DNA of 64,000 bases from Oasisia sp. SBJ-2009. Lineage: Eukaryota > Annelida > Polychaeta > Sabellida > Siboglinidae. A program made the position numbers and the translations under genes. The notes under the pieces were generated by a model that was not told the DNA's origin, searched no databases, and worked only from the letters and a program-made list of their open reading frames with translations. The stretch lies in assembly GCA_964017155.1 (NCBI GenBank), contig OZ024861.1:31165223-31229222 (forward strand), given 5' to 3'. Numbering within the stretch: position 1 is the first letter of the stretch; the number at the start of each line of letters is the position of its first letter. This document shows, in pieces, positions 63,298 to 64,000 of this stretch.

Positions 63298-63780
63298 ATG
63301 TTCACCTATTACATTTTACTTGAATAAACTGCAACATTTTATAAAGAAATTTGACCAGCAGCTTCACTGTAGGCCAATTTTCTCAGTGCTGCCTGCCCAC
63401 TATTCAACTTACCAAAGGTGTGGAAAATATTGGCATTGCTTTGCCATTTTTTGTAATGTGTTATGTGTATTTGGTTGTATTTACAAATACTTTTCAAATA
63501 CAGATAAAATATTAAATACATGCCATTTTGTGATTTACAATTCAAAATCCCACATTTATGTATTCATATACAAATTCAAATGCATATTTGGACCCAACTC
63601 TGCATAAGATAACACACAATTACAAGAATACACATAAGTACACAAGGATATACATGCATACACATGAGAGAGAACACATGGGTACAACATTGGATTCAAA
63701 TGATCACTACCTTCCAGATGGGTTCAGCCCATGTGATGGATGATTCAACTTACCTTTCCAAATGTACTGCCCCCCCCATC
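62764..63780 (-). CDS. Last two coding exons of an upstream gene (unidentified)
   Basis: A 27-base microexon (63780-63754; acceptor TTGATTTAG, donor GTAAGT) reads DGGGSTFGK. It joins in phase 0 to 62838-62764 (acceptor TTGTTGCAG), which reads WWGLNHNDVDFLKDAFAKPR then KLLK and TGA. The in-phase join and good sites support a real C-terminus with a GSTFGKWWGL motif, but I do not recognise the protein. The gene lies 340 bp upstream of IBTK on the same strand. Confidence 0.45.
62894..63602. mobile_element. hAT-like non-autonomous element with CAAATAC-rich interior
   Basis: Ends CAGGGTTGGGTCCAAAT and inverse ATTTGGACCCAACTCTG. The interior near both ends is rich in AAATACA / TGTATTT. No matching 8-bp flanks were found. 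It contains a separate near-perfect hairpin (63131-63201) and a TA run (63260-63292). It lies in the intron of the upstream gene. Confidence 0.65.
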
Positions 63781-64000
63781 CTAAATCAACCATATTACCA
63801 TAATGGTTGGCAAGAAAGTAATAACAACATTGTCACTGAACTGTCACAAAGCTGAAGATCAAAAATGAATCAAAACTAAAAGTTAAACTTGGATTCTTCC
63901 CACGAGTGAGTACAACTAGTCTAGATGATTAATCAGCAGAGTCCATCAGTCTGGATTTTGATGCTGATGAGTGTGGTGAGTGTGTATATACAATCGGTCC

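Overview
The window is eukaryotic nuclear DNA from an invertebrate animal. Its genes are cut into short exons with GT..AG introns, it carries many simple repeats, and it holds fragments of non-LTR retrotransposons, a tRNA-derived SINE and several families of small inverted-repeat transposons. A lophotrochozoan such as a mollusc fits best, but that is inference. Most long open frames here are shadows of microsatellites or minisatellites. The genes were found by joining short exons whose splice sites and reading phases agree.

Layout. (1) About 370-9,030, minus strand: the 5' part of an NT5DC1-like 5'-nucleotidase-domain gene (HAD fold), running off the left edge. Its first exon, with TATA-like promoter, ATG and splice donor, is present three times in tandem. 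(2) About 9,700-20,000: transposon territory, with a decayed non-LTR retrotransposon (12,060-14,240) and a 3.6-kb foldback element with long inverted arms (15,085-18,698). (3) 20,022-27,501, plus strand: a multi-exon gene of about 314 residues that I cannot name, with a basic coiled coil and a conserved EFKAWL / FVKKWN / YYRGVDALW region. (4) 31,204-62,425, minus strand: a complete IBTK orthologue. All 26 coding exons keep phase and give 1,309 residues: ankyrin repeats, RCC1 repeats, two BTB domains and a C-terminal tail. (5) 62,764-63,780, minus strand: probably the last two coding exons of another gene.

The most unusual feature is the IBTK locus. At least four minisatellites are copies of the exon edges they touch. 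A 57-bp unit copies the end of exon 5 plus its donor, a 63-bp unit copies the start of exon 15 plus its acceptor, a roughly 27-bp unit copies the exon 10 acceptor, and a 40-bp unit contains the stop codon and last codons. In the 63-bp array the period is 21 codons, and the three copies nearest the exon are open and in frame. Alternative acceptor choice could therefore lengthen the second BTB domain by 21, 42 or 63 residues. Further arrays (16, 18, 20, 29, 37, 49 and 52 bp) fill other introns of the same gene.

IBTK introns also hold a piggyBac-like relic, TTAA-flanked and 8-bp-TSD MITEs, a SINE, L2/CR1-type LINE tails and Penelope-like fragments.
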